Source of the DNA: Polytrichum commune
Taxonomy: Eukaryota; Streptophyta; Polytrichopsida; Polytrichales; Polytrichaceae
Direction of reading: 5' to 3'
NCBI GenBank assembly: GCA_950295325.1
Contig: OX485805.1
Span: forward strand, 13,627,501-13,691,500
DNA length: 64,000 nucleotides
In this document: positions 10,688-22,504 of the stretch, piece after piece
Layout: each line of letters starts with the position of its first letter
How positions within the stretch are numbered: the first letter of the stretch is position 1
The notes under the pieces: model-generated
What the model saw: the letters and a program-made list of their open reading frames with translations, nothing else
Told to the model about the DNA's origin: nothing
Databases searched by the model: none
Translations under genes and position numbers: made by a program

Positions 10688-13600
10688 ATGTCGACGGTGT
10701 TGAAGTCGAAACATGTCATGTGTGGCCACAATGTGACCGTGTGCAATGGTGGACACAACCTTGATGAGCTCGATGCGCAGGCTGGAAGTAAAAATGTACT
10801 CGATGGTGATTCAGCTAGTCCAGAGTCCATCACCACTCCGGCTGGGCGCAAGACAACACTGACGGAAAAGCACGAGACGGACCTGAAGGAATATTACAGC
10901 AAGAAGTTGGAAGTGCCGCCCAGCAAGTCTGTGGGCGACCCGGCAAATGTGTACCCACAGACCCCGGGATTCGAGACCGTCGAGAGCGGAGTGGATGTGT
11001 ACAAGACCTTCCGCCTGCAACAGCCCGATGGGACTGCCATCACGCCCGCGGAGCGCGAGAAGGCGCTGGAGTTGACGAAAAAATATTTCACCAAAACCAA
11101 AGCGACCTACATGGGGTATCAAACCAATCTGGACCAGGATTTTGCGGACAGTCTAGGTGAATACCTCAACATGCATGTAAGATTTCATCTTCGCGTAGTC
11201 CACTCCACAATCCGTAATACTCTTCCTGTTGTTGTTGATTTTCCTTAAAAGTTCATCAAATAATGTATGCAACCTAGTTCGAGATAATATAATGATTATA
11301 GCTGCATCATTAATTAGTTCGAGATATCACCAAAGAATACTAATGGTTTAGGTGAGTGATAGAATTTAGTAGAACCCTGCTTAGCACACATGATGTATGA
11401 ATCCATCACAAGGTGGGCCCTGAACTGATGCATCACCGGCTCTGTCTAGTATTTAAAATAAAGGTAGTCCCACTGGTGAAAGTAGTACATCTACTAGTCT
11501 CCTAGATAATGGGACAGCTCTGATCTATCACTACTGCCACGTTGTGTGCAATTGGGTTTGAGTCTTGGTATAATACTCTTGATAGCATTTTTATGGTGAT
11601 CATTCCCGAATCTTTCTACATGTAAAAGACAAGAGCGCTTTATATAACCAGAATGGCTACATCATCTTGAGACCGGAGAAACATTACTTGACACTAGTCT
11701 CAGCAGTTCTAGTAAAGCTTCAGAGAGTTCGTTGATTGGCAGCTCAGTATGAATGGAAATGAGGAATTACCCACAATTGTAATCTTCGAAATGAACTCTG
11801 CCATCGCCGTGTATGCGGATCATGGACAACGTGGGTGACCCTATCAGTGAAGGAACGTTTACATATTAGACAGTACCAGTAAGGCTTCATCTTGACACTG
11901 AAGAAACATAAGGGTATAGATCTAATACATTGCTTGATTTTGGTCTCAACAGTTCTGATGTTGCTTCAGAAAGTTAAGTAATTATGAGCAGCTCGATATG
12001 ACATGTAAATGAGGAATCACACATAATTGCAAACTTCCAAATGAACTCTGCTATCTCCGTATATCATGCAGATTCTCAACACCGCCTGTCAGTGAAGGAA
12101 GCTTCTTTTTGTGGTATAACATGTTAGACAATGTGATCAGTAAGACTTCTCTCATGTTGAAACTGAAGAAACATAGGGTTAATAGATCTAGCTAATACAT
12201 CAGTTAACACCAGTCTCAGAGGTTTCGATATTGCTTCAGCTGGTTAATTAAAGTGAGCAGCTGAATATGAAATGGAAATTCGAAGGATCTTCATAATTGT
12301 ATGATACTTCAAATTAATCAACGTTGCCATCATCGTCGTCGTCGTGATATATATATGTATGTATGTATGTCTGCAGATCAACAATGCGGGTGACCCTTTC
12401 AGTGAGGGAACGAACAGAAGCCACAACAAGTTCATGGAGCGGGCAGTGCTGGACTACTTTGCATCACTGTGGCGAGCGAGATGGCCCCATGACCAGGGTA
12501 AACCAAACAACCAAGACAAGCTGCCGGACCGAAAGTCCTACTGGGGTTACTGCCTCTCCATGGGAGCGACCGAAGGAAACATGTACGGCATGTGGAATGG
12601 GCGTGACTACCTGGCAGGCAAGGTTATGTTATCTGACAAGATCAAACCCGAGTATGTGAAACCAAGCGTGGAGCCCAGCAATATCTACGAGCTTGATGAA
12701 GCCGAAGCTGCGTTGAGAGCCAAGCGAAGCTTCACCCCGATCTGCTTCTACTCCAAAGACACCCACTACTCCCTCAAGAAATGCATGACCATTCTCAACA
12801 TTCGCACATTTTATGAGGAAGGCAGTCTCCTGTACCCCAATCTCTGCCCGAAGCTCCCTAACCGAACCAAGAAGTCGTGGCCACACACAGTGCCCTCGAA
12901 CGAGGATGGGTCGGTGGATATAGACTCGTTGGCCATCTTGGTGGAGTTTTTTGTGAAATTAGGGTACCCCATTCTGGTGAACTTCAACTACGGCACCACT
13001 TTCAAAGGTGCGTATGATGACGTGGAGGCCGCTGGGGAGAGGTTAATCCCCATTTTGGAGAAATACGGGATGTATGAGCGCATCATCCAATTCACACGCC
13101 GAGGTCAGAGAACCACAATCTCCCGCAACGGGTTTTGGTTTCATGTGGATGGGGCATTAGGGGCAGCGTACATGCCATTCATCGAGGCTGCCCATGGGTC
13201 CAAGCTCCTGAATGAAACTGGCACCCCGATCATGCCGAAGCGAGGCCCAAATTTCGATTTTCGCCTGCCATTTGTGCACTCGATCTCGATGAGTGGTCAC
13301 AAGTGGATCGGAGCACCGGTGACCTGCGGGATTTTCATGAGCAAAACCGTGTACCAGCTCATGCCCCCAGAGATTCCCATGTACATTGGTACCACTGACA
13401 CCACTTTTGCAGGATCTCGGAGTGGCCTGGCTGCCATGTTCCTGTGGGACTTCATCTCGCGGAACCCCTTGCCCAAGCTCGTGCAACGCGCCATTCAGTC
13501 CGAGGAGACGGCCGCCTACCTCGAGGCCAAGCTCAAGGGAGTGGAGAAGGCGTTGCACGCTGACTTGTATGTGTTTCGGACAACCTTGTCCCTCGCGGTT

Positions 13601-13840
13601 GTCTTCAAGCGCCCAGCGCAAATTATGGTGGACGGGTATTCTCTGTCCACCGAGACACGAAGTGAGGAAGACGACTCCAAGGTCGGGGCTAAAAACCCTA
13701 AATACTTTGCTCACGCATTTGCCATGAATCATGTGAGCCTCGAGCTCGTGAGTTTCAAGACGACCTCCTCCGCCGTGGCTATCCACAAGAGTTGGATGCT
13801 CTTAGCAAATCCCACCCAGAGGAGTATAAGAAGATCATGA
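10688..13840 (+). CDS. PLP-dependent group II decarboxylase (histidine/serine decarboxylase-like)
   Basis: Exons 10688-11176 and 12377-13840 join in phase (ATGCAT|GTAAG ... CTGCAG|ATC) to give 650 residues. Such enzymes remove the alpha-carboxyl group of an amino acid using pyridoxal phosphate; the substrate cannot be read from sequence. Visible family marks are MHINNAGDPF and RAVLDYFASLW (substrate/dimer region), MGATEGNMYGMW, FHVDGALGAAY with Asp about 421 (contacts the PLP ring nitrogen), SMSGHKWIGAPVTCG with the Schiff-base Lys about 472, and AGSRSGLAAMFLW. The N-terminal ~100 residues are an extension beyond the usual plant serine decarboxylase. The last ~28 residues are probably frameshifted: from about 13755 another frame continues the family-like C-terminus to a stop at 13851. 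Confidence 0.85.
11177..12376 (+). repeat. Decarboxylase intron built from decayed copies of its own 3' splice junction
   Basis: Segments around 11655-11860 and 11890-12102 resemble 12140-12410, which spans the true acceptor and the first bases of exon 2. The exon-like tag AGTGAAGGAA occurs at 11846 and 12091 and as AGTGAGGGAA at 12401, giving periods of 245 and 310 bp. GTGGGTGACCCTATCAGTGA (11831-11850) matches the exon start GCGGGTGACCCTTTCAGTGA. The extra copies have lost a clean CAG acceptor or the reading frame. Confidence 0.75.
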
Positions 13841-13880
13841 AATTGACTTAAATAACACTGGCTCATCATCCCGCACGAGT

Positions 13881-14176
13881 TCATGACATCTTCAGATGCT
13901 TATGATGTTGAAAGGGATTGTTCTGTAAGAATCGGTTGAGTAATTCATTGATGAGTTGTTTATCTCTCTGGCCTTTAGTTGGCTGGCAATGTGCCCTGGT
14001 TTACGTGATATATGTGTAAAATATTTAATATTTATGACATCTTCATATGCTTGTGATGTTGAAAGGAATTATTCTGTTAGGTTCGGTTGAATTCGGTTGA
14101 GTATTCGTAGATAAGTTGTTTATCTCTCGAGCTTCCAATTGGCTCACAACATGCCGTGGTTTACGTGATATATGTA
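13881..14176 (+). repeat. Tandem duplication downstream of the decarboxylase stop
   Basis: About 150 bp starting TCATGACATCTTCAGATGCT at 13881 recur from about 14034, both ending in GGTTTACGTGATATATGT. The copies fall in the likely 3' UTR or just beyond it. Confidence 0.8.
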
Positions 14177-16689
14177 TATAGAACAGGGCTCATTTGATTT
14201 TTGGCATGATTTGTAATACAATGGACATGCTATGAGTGGTGAGGTATGCTCTTTGTTCCTAATAGCTTACAGAAAGTCATGATTTTAGCCATGAACTTTA
14301 GCCATGTTGCTCAATTGTGGGTGTTTTGTTGGGAATGAGGATGAATGTTTGATGCATTGAAGATGTCTTTTTACAATAAGCTGGGAACTAGATTCTTGAT
14401 AGGGTGAATCTTAGTCTTGGAGAATTACATGTGGACCAAATGCTCCAGCAAGGTGGACTACATCCAAGAGAGTGTGACTAAAACATGAGCAAGCTCGTGT
14501 GAGCGGACCTTCCAAGCCTATTTTTGTGGATTTCAAGGTCCATATATAGTTCTACATTATAATTTTGTTACTACTTGAAAATTGTGTTGAGAGTTGCTCC
14601 AAAAAAATTATTTCTAGGTGCTACCCAAAGAATTGTTTTTTGGGGGGCTTGCTTGAAAAATTGTTTGTTACTATCCTCCAAATCAGTGAAAAGCATACAA
14701 TAGATCATTGTTAACTAAATTTTGATGAATATTTGGCACTTAATTTCGTTAACTTAGTTTGATGAACAACATGACTTAGCTATTTTTTTTGGTTCATAAC
14801 CTAACATTTTTAGAAGTTCAACATGGAAACTCAAAAGACATGTAAACGTACCATTATCTTTGGAATATTTTCTACATGCATTTTTCATTTTCCTTTCTCA
14901 TAGTTATATGGTTTCTTGGAGACAAATGTATTCCTCAAAATTGAAATTCATTCATAACCAAAAATTATTATTATTACAAAATATATTGGTAGCCAGGGGG
15001 CAAAAGAAACATCTTAGACTACCCCATACAAATGTAGTGGTATTTATGATCCAATGGATTGCTATCCCATGCAATCTACACCATAGGATCTGGCTAAGAA
15101 GTTTCTCCAAAGAAGCAAGGCTCCAGATACTCTTATGGATGAATTCATCGTTTTCCTCATCTGCATGCAACACCAACAAAAATAAATTATACATATGTTT
15201 CCTAGAACATATGGTTGTCTACCACCAATCCTAGAGTTGTGCATCTTCAAGAAACATTCACATAAGCATACATGATACTTGCTGAGTGTAATATGGTATT
15301 GCTTGTTATTGGTGGTGTTGTCCCAGTTGCACACAATATAGATCATACCATCTGAAGGAGGAGTCAAGTCCACCTTCTCTGCAATGACCATTTTGAACAA
15401 ATGCGCGCGTGCCATGTGTTGGTGATGGGGTTCAAAAATTGAACATAACAGACAAATTTCTCATCGTGACTCGTGGGGTGTTCTAGACTGGGACCTCCCT
15501 AGTGGACCCCATGGTATTCTCCAAAACAAACAACTTTAAATCCATTGTCTTTTAGTATAGAGGCCTCTAGCACAATCAAACTAGAACCTATTGTTATAGG
15601 CCAAGCATCAGGCACAAGAGGGTTGGGCAGCACACCGTACTCCCAGGGGGGCACTAGTGGTATTTTAGAAACAACGTGCGATGAAATATAAGATATTTAA
15701 TACTCATTCGAGGTAAAATTTTGAAGAATTCTATAAAAAATATAGGGGGCGAATTAATGTTGGAAATCAATTATTAAAAAAAAATACCATGCAATATAAC
15801 ATGTGTAAGGGACCACATTTTGGCTTCATCAAAGAAGATGGAGGGCTCAATTTTATTCCATGAATGTTTCTCTTCATTAAGGATACTTTGAACTCCATTA
15901 TGTTTAAACGTTGACACGAAGGGGTATATTTGAGACAATATTTGATGTTTGAAATTCTTTTGCAAATGTTGTACGAACTCTTGCTATCTTGCAAATGTTG
16001 GGCACTTATGTTTCTTAAAACATTCAATTTCAAGGTTGCACTCTACTTGCATTCTCCATTAAAATCTTGTTAGTGTAATTAATTTATATTATATTTTCTT
16101 CTTGCCATACCACAAAAATCCAATCCCATTATTAAGATGCCAATTCACAATGCACCCCCCCCCCTTCGGCTAAAAATTAAAGGTTGTCAAAAATTTGTAA
16201 GAAAATAGGGTATTTAATATTGAATGCATTTTAGATTTCCTAGTACCAATAGGGTATTAAAATTTTAAGATGAGTAGAATTTTTTCTACTTTAAGGACTC
16301 CTAATAATCTAATTCCCAAAGATAGTACCCCCCTTGAAAATAAGTGGTTGTCGTAGGTGTCTCCAAAAATTTACTATGAACACCCCCCCCCCCCCCAATG
16401 GGACCGTACTTTGTCTAGCCACCCACCCAAAGCCAAGAGGATTTGCAAGTAGACCTCTTCATGTTCTTGGACATGAAGAGGCCATCATAATAAATAAAAT
16501 AAACGTAATGTCGAGATTTTTTTTTACCTTGACGTGAATGGGAGCCCGTTCCTCTATACCGTGATCATGTTTGACCAAGCATCACCGTGCATTCTCAAGG
16601 AATTTGTCATGGCAGTAGGTGATTCAATAAATTATATGGTATGTGATGGGGTGGGCCTTAGGGGGGGTTAATTGTCTGTGGGAGCACCT
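14177..16689. other. AT-rich intergenic sequence, no gene seen
   Basis: Open frames near 14860-15415 and 15767-16033 are AT-driven and lack recognisable domains. A homopolymer C run lies at about 16383-16397 and a shorter one near 16153-16162. Nothing else is supportable. Confidence 0.5.
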
Positions 16690-17830
16690 AGTACGCATAG
16701 TATGTTTGGTCTCAGCTTAGCTAAGCATGTGCATGGTGTAGTGGGGCATGTGCATTGGAGTAGCCATTGTGGGATTGTGTTGTCTTGTGGTCTAGAGTTT
16801 TGGTGACCTGCATTTACGACTGTATAGTATTTTGTGTGTTTACTTGATTGGAGCGTATGTATGATTTGGTGAACGGCTTTATTATGGCGTGCTATGACAG
16901 ATTCCTTGAGTAGGGTTTGAACATGTAGATAGTAAGTGTGACCATGTATCTATGGTATTATTGGGGCATAGTGTACAATTCGGGGTTGAGTACAAGTTGG
17001 GCCAAAATATATGTTTACGGTGGTTACCCATGTATTGTGCATATCAGAATTTTAGAGTTTGTGTGATTTGGGCGTCTGTGGTCCCAAGATTTTTCCAAAA
17101 TTGGTTAGAGAGTTTGTGGTTTATTTGGTCATTGGATGTCCATTTGTCTATGTATGTGAATTTGGATTGTACTAGCCTCAATTCTTGGTTCCTATGCTCT
17201 TTGTTGATGTATGTTTGTAGGTTTCGTATAGCACCCGTGTGGGTGCATGTTGGGACCTCGTTAAGCCAATACAATATAGTATGGGTTGTATGTATTTTGG
17301 GTGTCTTGGAGGTTTGTTTAGGAGAGCTCCATCATTTGCTAGTTGATCTGTTATTTCATTGCCTATTATGCATGTGTGTGCTCTGACTTTTTGAATTGTG
17401 ATTTTATGCGTGGACCATGTTATATGGTTGACTCTAGCGGCTATGAATAGTTTGTCTAGGTGGTTATGTTGGGATGAAGGGTGGCGTATGTGGTTATTTA
17501 TTAGGTATATACTATTGAGGTTGTCTGTAAAGATGTGTGTATCTTGCATGTGGTGTTGTGTACTTTGGATTGCTATAAGTATGGCATTTAGTTCAGCTCT
17601 AAGGATGTTTTGTAGGCTTGGGAGTCTTTCCGCAATCCTAGTGTTATTGGCGGGGGAGTAAACTCCAGACCCGGCTGTGTTGCCTACACCATGTTCGTCA
17701 GGGGGTATTAATGAGCCGTCAGTGTATATGCATTGTTGGGGTTCAAATTTAAGGGGGTGGATATTGTATAGTTCTATTGTAAGGGGTGTGTTGGGTGGTT
17801 GATTTCTGGATGGTTGTATTGTGGGGCTTT
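16690..17830 (-). mobile_element. 5'-truncated LINE-type retrotransposon remnant, RNase H and 3' tail region
   Basis: Read on the minus strand, an open frame from 17828 down to 17178 encodes an RNase H domain. IYTDGSLIP supplies the first Asp, RAELNAI the Glu, IFTDNLNSIYLI the second Asp, and KITIQKVRAHT plus GNEITDQLAN the last Asp, so the DEDD set is present. After a frameshift the frame 17274-17044 continues with HRNQELRLVQSKFTYIDKWT and QFWKNLGTTDAQITQTLKF. Further shifts lead to a Cys-rich CTLCPNN...TWSHLLSTC motif near 16900-16990. These are typical of the C-terminus of plant LINE ORF2. No reverse transcriptase is found upstream of 17830, so the copy is 5'-truncated and frameshifted. 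It cannot transpose. Confidence 0.8.
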
Positions 17831-18354
17831 ACAAGATAAAACTGCATCCCTATGATTCTCTTATATAAATGTCACTTACCCTTAGCCTCATAAAACACAC
17901 CACAGCACTGAAACCAATTAAGGTCACCCTATCTAAAAGAACAGGGGAGATGACCTTCAAAGAATTCTACTAGCGCACATAAGTAGATGCTGATTGTTGA
18001 CACCTAGATAGTTCTTCATGCTTATTACATGTGCCACAGCTCTCATACTCAAAACACATAATGACAAGCTTAAAATGGGTGCATGCACCCATTGATTACA
18101 AATATGAACTTCCAATTACATGTAAATTCCATTTTAATTTGAGCAGACATACATGAGCTCAATTTCGAAAGTGTCCCTCAAAAGAGGGTCAGAAAAACTA
18201 CAATCAGAAGCAATATGATGAAGTTTTGTGAATCAGAAGAATGACATGCTACCAATGGCAGTGAAAGAACCGCCAAACTTCTTTTGTGCATGTTATAAGA
18301 GATGAAAGGTTGATCTACATTGTGAAAGTTTAAAGTGCTGTTTTCACTGCTATG

Positions 18355-21243
18355 TTACGCATGGAGGGCCTTCACCCTTTCACGCCCTTCTCGTTCTGCA
18401 GTCTCTTCAGGAGTTTCAATCTGGTATAAAAGGACGAGAATCAGCACATATACTTCATTCAATAGCATCAGCAACTGTCGACAACTAAGAGTCAGAAAGG
18501 TGATTAAAAAGACACAACTGAAAACCTGTCACAAAGCCAGGTATTTGATAAGCTAGGGTCACATCTTAATAAAATCAATAACACCGTAATGAGGGACTGC
18601 AACATCGTGACTTACCTCACTCAATGCCTTGAAAACAGCTTTTACAGTGTTGTGAGGATGTCTAGAACCCACCACCTGCAGCAGACAAAAAATCATGTGA
18701 CGAAAAATCACCACATTGGAATAAAAATTTGATACAGCAAAAATGAACAGAAACAACTATCAATAAGCTCAATGAAGCAGCACTGTCATGTATACCTTTG
18801 TCTTCACATCTTTGAAGCCAGCCAATCGCAAGATGCCCCCCACTGTATGGCTAGCCCTCATTCCCGTCCCTGACTGAGCTGGCCACAAATAGATCTATAA
18901 AACCAACAACTGAAAATCAGGATAAAAAGAAATGTCTTCCCCACGTAAACAAAGGTCTTGAGGGGCAAACTATCGCTTCATACACATCCAAGGGCCAGCC
19001 TGACATCCCCTCTGAATACCTTACTGAAAGCCAAAGGCAGAAATGAGCACAACACTCACTACAACACATAATGTCACAATAATGACCTCAGAGAGTTAGA
19101 GTGTACCTTGGTCTTGCCATACTTAGAGGTTTTCTCATGAAAGATAGTATGGCCTTCAAATCTTTCAAAGTAATGGAGATTGCGCAGAGCCCTTGCATAA
19201 GCCTGACAAGACAATGAAGAATCGATTCTCAATTCAGAAAGAACAAAGCAACTGACATAAGAATTCAGTGAAGGAAAAGCCTGATTATGTTGCAAAGGCA
19301 TTCAGAGATATAAACCTTGTCAACAGCTGAAGATATTTCAGCAGACTTGCCCTTTCCAAATCCAGCAACTCCATCACCATTTCCACAAATAACCATTGCA
19401 GTGAAGTTCAGGATACCTCCACCCTGCATGAGAACTTCTACTTCAGTCACAAACTTCTGCACAATTTACTACAAAATTCATATCTTTCCTCCATTACTGG
19501 AAGTAGTAAAGATACATAAACCCCGTGTTCTGATAAATCGTTAACCTAATCTGATCACTACAGTAATGCTCAATTCTAACTTAAACTGCACACCAGCATC
19601 ATACTGCAACTTGACTTTAGATGAAGGGAGCAAGTACCTTTGTCACTTTGCAGGTCCGATTCACATCAACAACCTTCATGGTGAACCCCTGCAATGCATA
19701 AAAAGGTAAATCCATAAGATCATATAGAATTGTGGTAGAAAATCCACCATTATCTCAATATATTGATCTTCTGAATTGCAGAATAAGGCCATAACTGGAC
19801 CTACATCCTTACCCGCTTTTGAGGTCTTCCTTCAGACTCAAGATTGCGTATCTTCAAAGCCTTTTGTAATATAAAGCGTTGCTTCCTCCGAGGAGAATTC
19901 TGCAACTGAAGTTCTAGTTCAGAAGGTTCCACACTTATCATTTCAGAGCCATCACCAGCTTCGTCAAGTGGTTCACCTTCAATATCATCCTCCACCTCGA
20001 CCTCCTTTGGTCTGAGAAGAGGCTCGTTCTGCAGACCTCCAGGATATCTGTCTGTAACCCACACAGAAAGTAATCAAATTGACTAACATACATACATAGA
20101 TACATTTTTCCCTCCAGAACCATACAATCACCTGAGATAATCATAGGTAGTTTGCAACCAAAAGTACTGTTGGATTCATAAACAGGTGATGTCTTCTTGC
20201 AGTCAGTACACAAAATTGTTTCAATAATCCAAAAGCAGAAGCTGATATGGTGATACAGTGGCCATTTGTTTTTTTAAGAGATATACACACATTGATACAC
20301 TGCTTCAGGTCCTGACATCGATCCTAAAATGGCATTATGGGTTCTCACCTGAATCAGATGTAGCTCGCAGGGACTCTATCCGTGTTGCTATGCTCTGATG
20401 ACCACAAGAAATTATCTCCACAAATAAGAATGTACTCAATGCACTAAAAGTGAACCCCACATGACATTGAAGAATCCTTGCCCATCTGCATTGCAAATGA
20501 ACTTCTAATTTGCTTAATAATCTGAAATTTGATTCCATGGCTTGTGACAGTCACCTAACTCAAGAATATCTCTGGTGCATATAATACTTACCATGCTCTG
20601 TTGCCAGATAGGAAGGGATTTGAACTGTTTGCCATCTTGTAGCCAGCTTCCACTTAGCCCTACAAAAATCCGCAATTACAACGTTTCAAAACTCAGACTT
20701 GCTCAGGGCATGAAACTCCTTATCTCATTCATCCTTCACATTGCTTCCCTCTCAATTCAGATGTCACCACTTACTTTATTAGGGAAATCACACAAAATAC
20801 TCGTATCATGGGAAGGAAACAGGATCCAAAACTTCAAATGGGATCGACGTAGAGAGGAGGAGCTGCTCTACAACCTCACGAGTCTGGGTCATTGCCAACA
20901 GAATAAGACCAGCTACTAGGATTGGGTATTCAGCACTCTTCCACATTAATCGACCACATGAAATCGTGTTACGGGATTCCAGCGCATGCTATTCAAAAAT
21001 TACTGGAACCTGAAATTTTCACACCAAAATGGCAAATCGACTATATCTTCGCTCACAGCCATCCACTGGTTTACCTGAACTAGGAAAAGGCCTCGAGGCC
21101 ACGTTGGAAATCTCAGCCTTTCCTGACCTCAGGTTTTGTACACACGCTCCCAGAGCTTGCCATCTCGGCGCCTGATTTCCACGGCTGCCTTTCTCGATCC
21201 TCTCCAGGCTCCGCCACAGTCGTGCTCCCCTGGAGCCCCACAT
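18355..21243 (-). CDS. Mitochondrial ribosomal protein uS5m, 10 exons
   Basis: Minus-strand exons 21243-21075, 20659-20592, 20394-20349, 20051-19813, 19688-19638, 19423-19316, 19202-19107, 18894-18796, 18675-18616 and 18420-18355 join in phase to 333 residues. uS5 is a small-subunit protein near the decoding site. The S5 core is plain: VVDVNRTCKVTKGGGILNFTAMVICGNGDGVAGFGKGKSAEISSAV, followed by AYARALRNLHYFERFEGHTIFHE, IYLWPAQSGTGMRAS, AGFKDVKTKVVGSRHPHNTVKAVFKAL. This order matches the plant mitochondrial S5 type rather than the plastid one. I take the ATG of MWGSRGARLWRSLE as start because upstream in-frame sequence has no ATG and this stretch is an Arg-rich amphipathic presequence. Residues about 95-175 form an acidic family-specific spacer. 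Confidence 0.9.
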
Positions 21244-21269
21244 TGGATCCCCTTCTTCACCGAATAGCG

Positions 21270-21314
21270 TCAGACATTGAGTGCAAAAGCAGCTGAGGGG
21301 GAGACATTCGCCAT
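21270..21314 (-). other. Upstream ORF in the uS5m leader (14 codons)
   Basis: MANVSPSAAFALNV-stop, beginning 71 bases before the main ATG. The counterpart at 22434-22478 has the same length and spacing. A second, overlapping uORF (MSDAIR-stop) follows in both copies. Confidence 0.55.
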
Positions 21315-21353
21315 AGCCAGACGCAAGAAGCAACGCAAACAACAAAGAGCTCG

Positions 21354-21434
21354 GGGTTTAGGGTTTACGCTCTCCTCGAATCACGTCCCGAATGAGGGAC
21401 CCATATATTTCTTGAGCCCTCATTCGAAGGCCCA
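21354..21434 (-). promoter_or_regulatory. Telo-box and site II promoter elements of uS5m gene
   Basis: On the minus strand AAACCCTAAACCC lies at 21354-21366 and TGGGCC at 21429-21434. This pair (telo-box plus TCP-bound site II) is the established signature of plant promoters for ribosomal and other translation genes. Confidence 0.7.
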
Positions 21435-21450
21435 AAAGATGCTCATCTAA

Positions 21451-22311
21451 TTTGACCCTAATTACACTATCTTGGTAAGTCTTAAATCAGAAGTCTTAAT
21501 TGAAAACTTTTCTCTCTGTACCCACTTCTTGTAAAATATGACATGCGATTAGTGTGAGATTATGATTACCAAATCCAAATTGCGCCCATAGTCATTATTT
21601 TTTTATGGACATCTTGTGCTTTATCAAAGTGAATATTTGTCGTGCTCGTTAATTAGTCATACATGTCACATGATTTATGTTGACTATTGAGTCTAGAGTG
21701 ATATAAATATTTTGAGCACATAGGTCAGTATCTTTTCAATTCAAATCTTTTTGGTGTCCGTTCTTAGATCCACACTTGTCCACACACCATTCAAATATAG
21801 ATGTCCATATTATAAGGGTGTTAATTTACTACCAATATACGTTATTACTTGAGGGTTTTTTTCATTTTTAGATCAAGTATAAAGTGAGAGTTGCAACCCT
21901 CATTTGTGAAGTAAAATTACGAGCTCCATGTAATTGCTTTCAGTATACAAAAGTTTAATCTTCATAAAATGGTTGATACTTGTAATCTTGTTCATTATAT
22001 ATAGACTCATGGCGCACCTTGAGATGCATAGAAAATATGACATCACAATATATCAAATTTGAACTATTAAAAGATAAATAGGCACACAAGTGAGTATATT
22101 TTGCTTTTCACCATCTAACATTTAATAACAATTAACCTTTACATGTCAATAAACCATAATATGAATAATAAGCTTGTATTGTGATAATTTCATCTTTTTC
22201 CATTTCTTAGGAAATGATTTATTTAAAATCACTTCATTTTTAGACCACTATTTCTACACATGATTGTAATGTTTCTTGATTTCAAACCACCTTTCACCTT
22301 CAAGGGGGTTA
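21451..22311. other. AT-rich spacer between the two inverted arms
   Basis: About 860 bp without ORFs. A TTTGGTGTCCGTTCTTAGATCCACAC-like segment (from about 21751) recurs near 39890, and a related piece occurs inverted near 27660, suggesting a dispersed repeat. Confidence 0.5.
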
Positions 22312-22329
22312 AGTTAGATGAGTCTCTTT

Positions 22330-22394
22330 TGGGCCTTCGAATGAGAACGTCATTCAGGACATGATTTCGGAGCGATGCCCTAAACCCTAAACCC
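22330..22394 (+). promoter_or_regulatory. Site II and telo-box promoter elements of uL22m gene
   Basis: TGGGCC at 22330-22335 and CCCTAAACCCTAAACCC at 22378-22394, in the same order and spacing as the uS5m promoter. The start codon follows about 110 bases later. Confidence 0.7.
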
Positions 22395-22433
22395 AGAGCA
22401 TTTTGTTATTTTCGTTGCTTCTTGTGTCTGGCT

Positions 22434-22478
22434 ATGGCGAATGCGTTCCTCTCGACTGCCTTTGCACTCAATGTCTGA
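22434..22478 (+). other. Upstream ORF in the uL22m leader (14 codons)
   Basis: MANAFLSTAFALNV-stop, 71 bases upstream of the main ATG. It is overlapped at its end by MSDAIR-stop (22471-22491). Length and start spacing equal those of the uS5m copy, and the C-terminal FALNV is identical. Confidence 0.55.
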
Positions 22479-22504
22479 CGCTATTCGGTGAAGGAGGGGA
22501 TCCA

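Larger units (their letters stand above)
20450..21450 (-). repeat. Left arm of the ~1-kb inverted duplication (promoter to intron 2 of the uS5m gene)
   Basis: Reverse-complemented, this arm aligns with 22312-23300 from TTAGATGAG upstream, through the leader, exon 1, intron 1 and exon 2, and about 190 bp into intron 2. Exons 1 (169 nt coding) and 2 (68 nt) have identical lengths in both arms. Similarity by eye is about 80-85% in exons and introns alike. Confidence 0.88.

Noticed and set aside
15062-15415. Minus-strand 117-codon frame
   Set aside because: AT-rich, Cys/Ile/Tyr-biased, no domain and no splice context; more likely chance or an old repeat.
16952-17661. Plus-strand open frames of 144 and 87 codons
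   Set aside because: They are antisense to the LINE RNase H and tail coding sequence on the minus strand.
22403-22504. N-terminal extension LLFSLLLVSGYGEC... before the MWG start of uL22m (and its uS5m twin)
   Set aside because: The frame is open but begins at TTG and contains no ATG. The region holds uORFs in other frames, so it is leader sequence.
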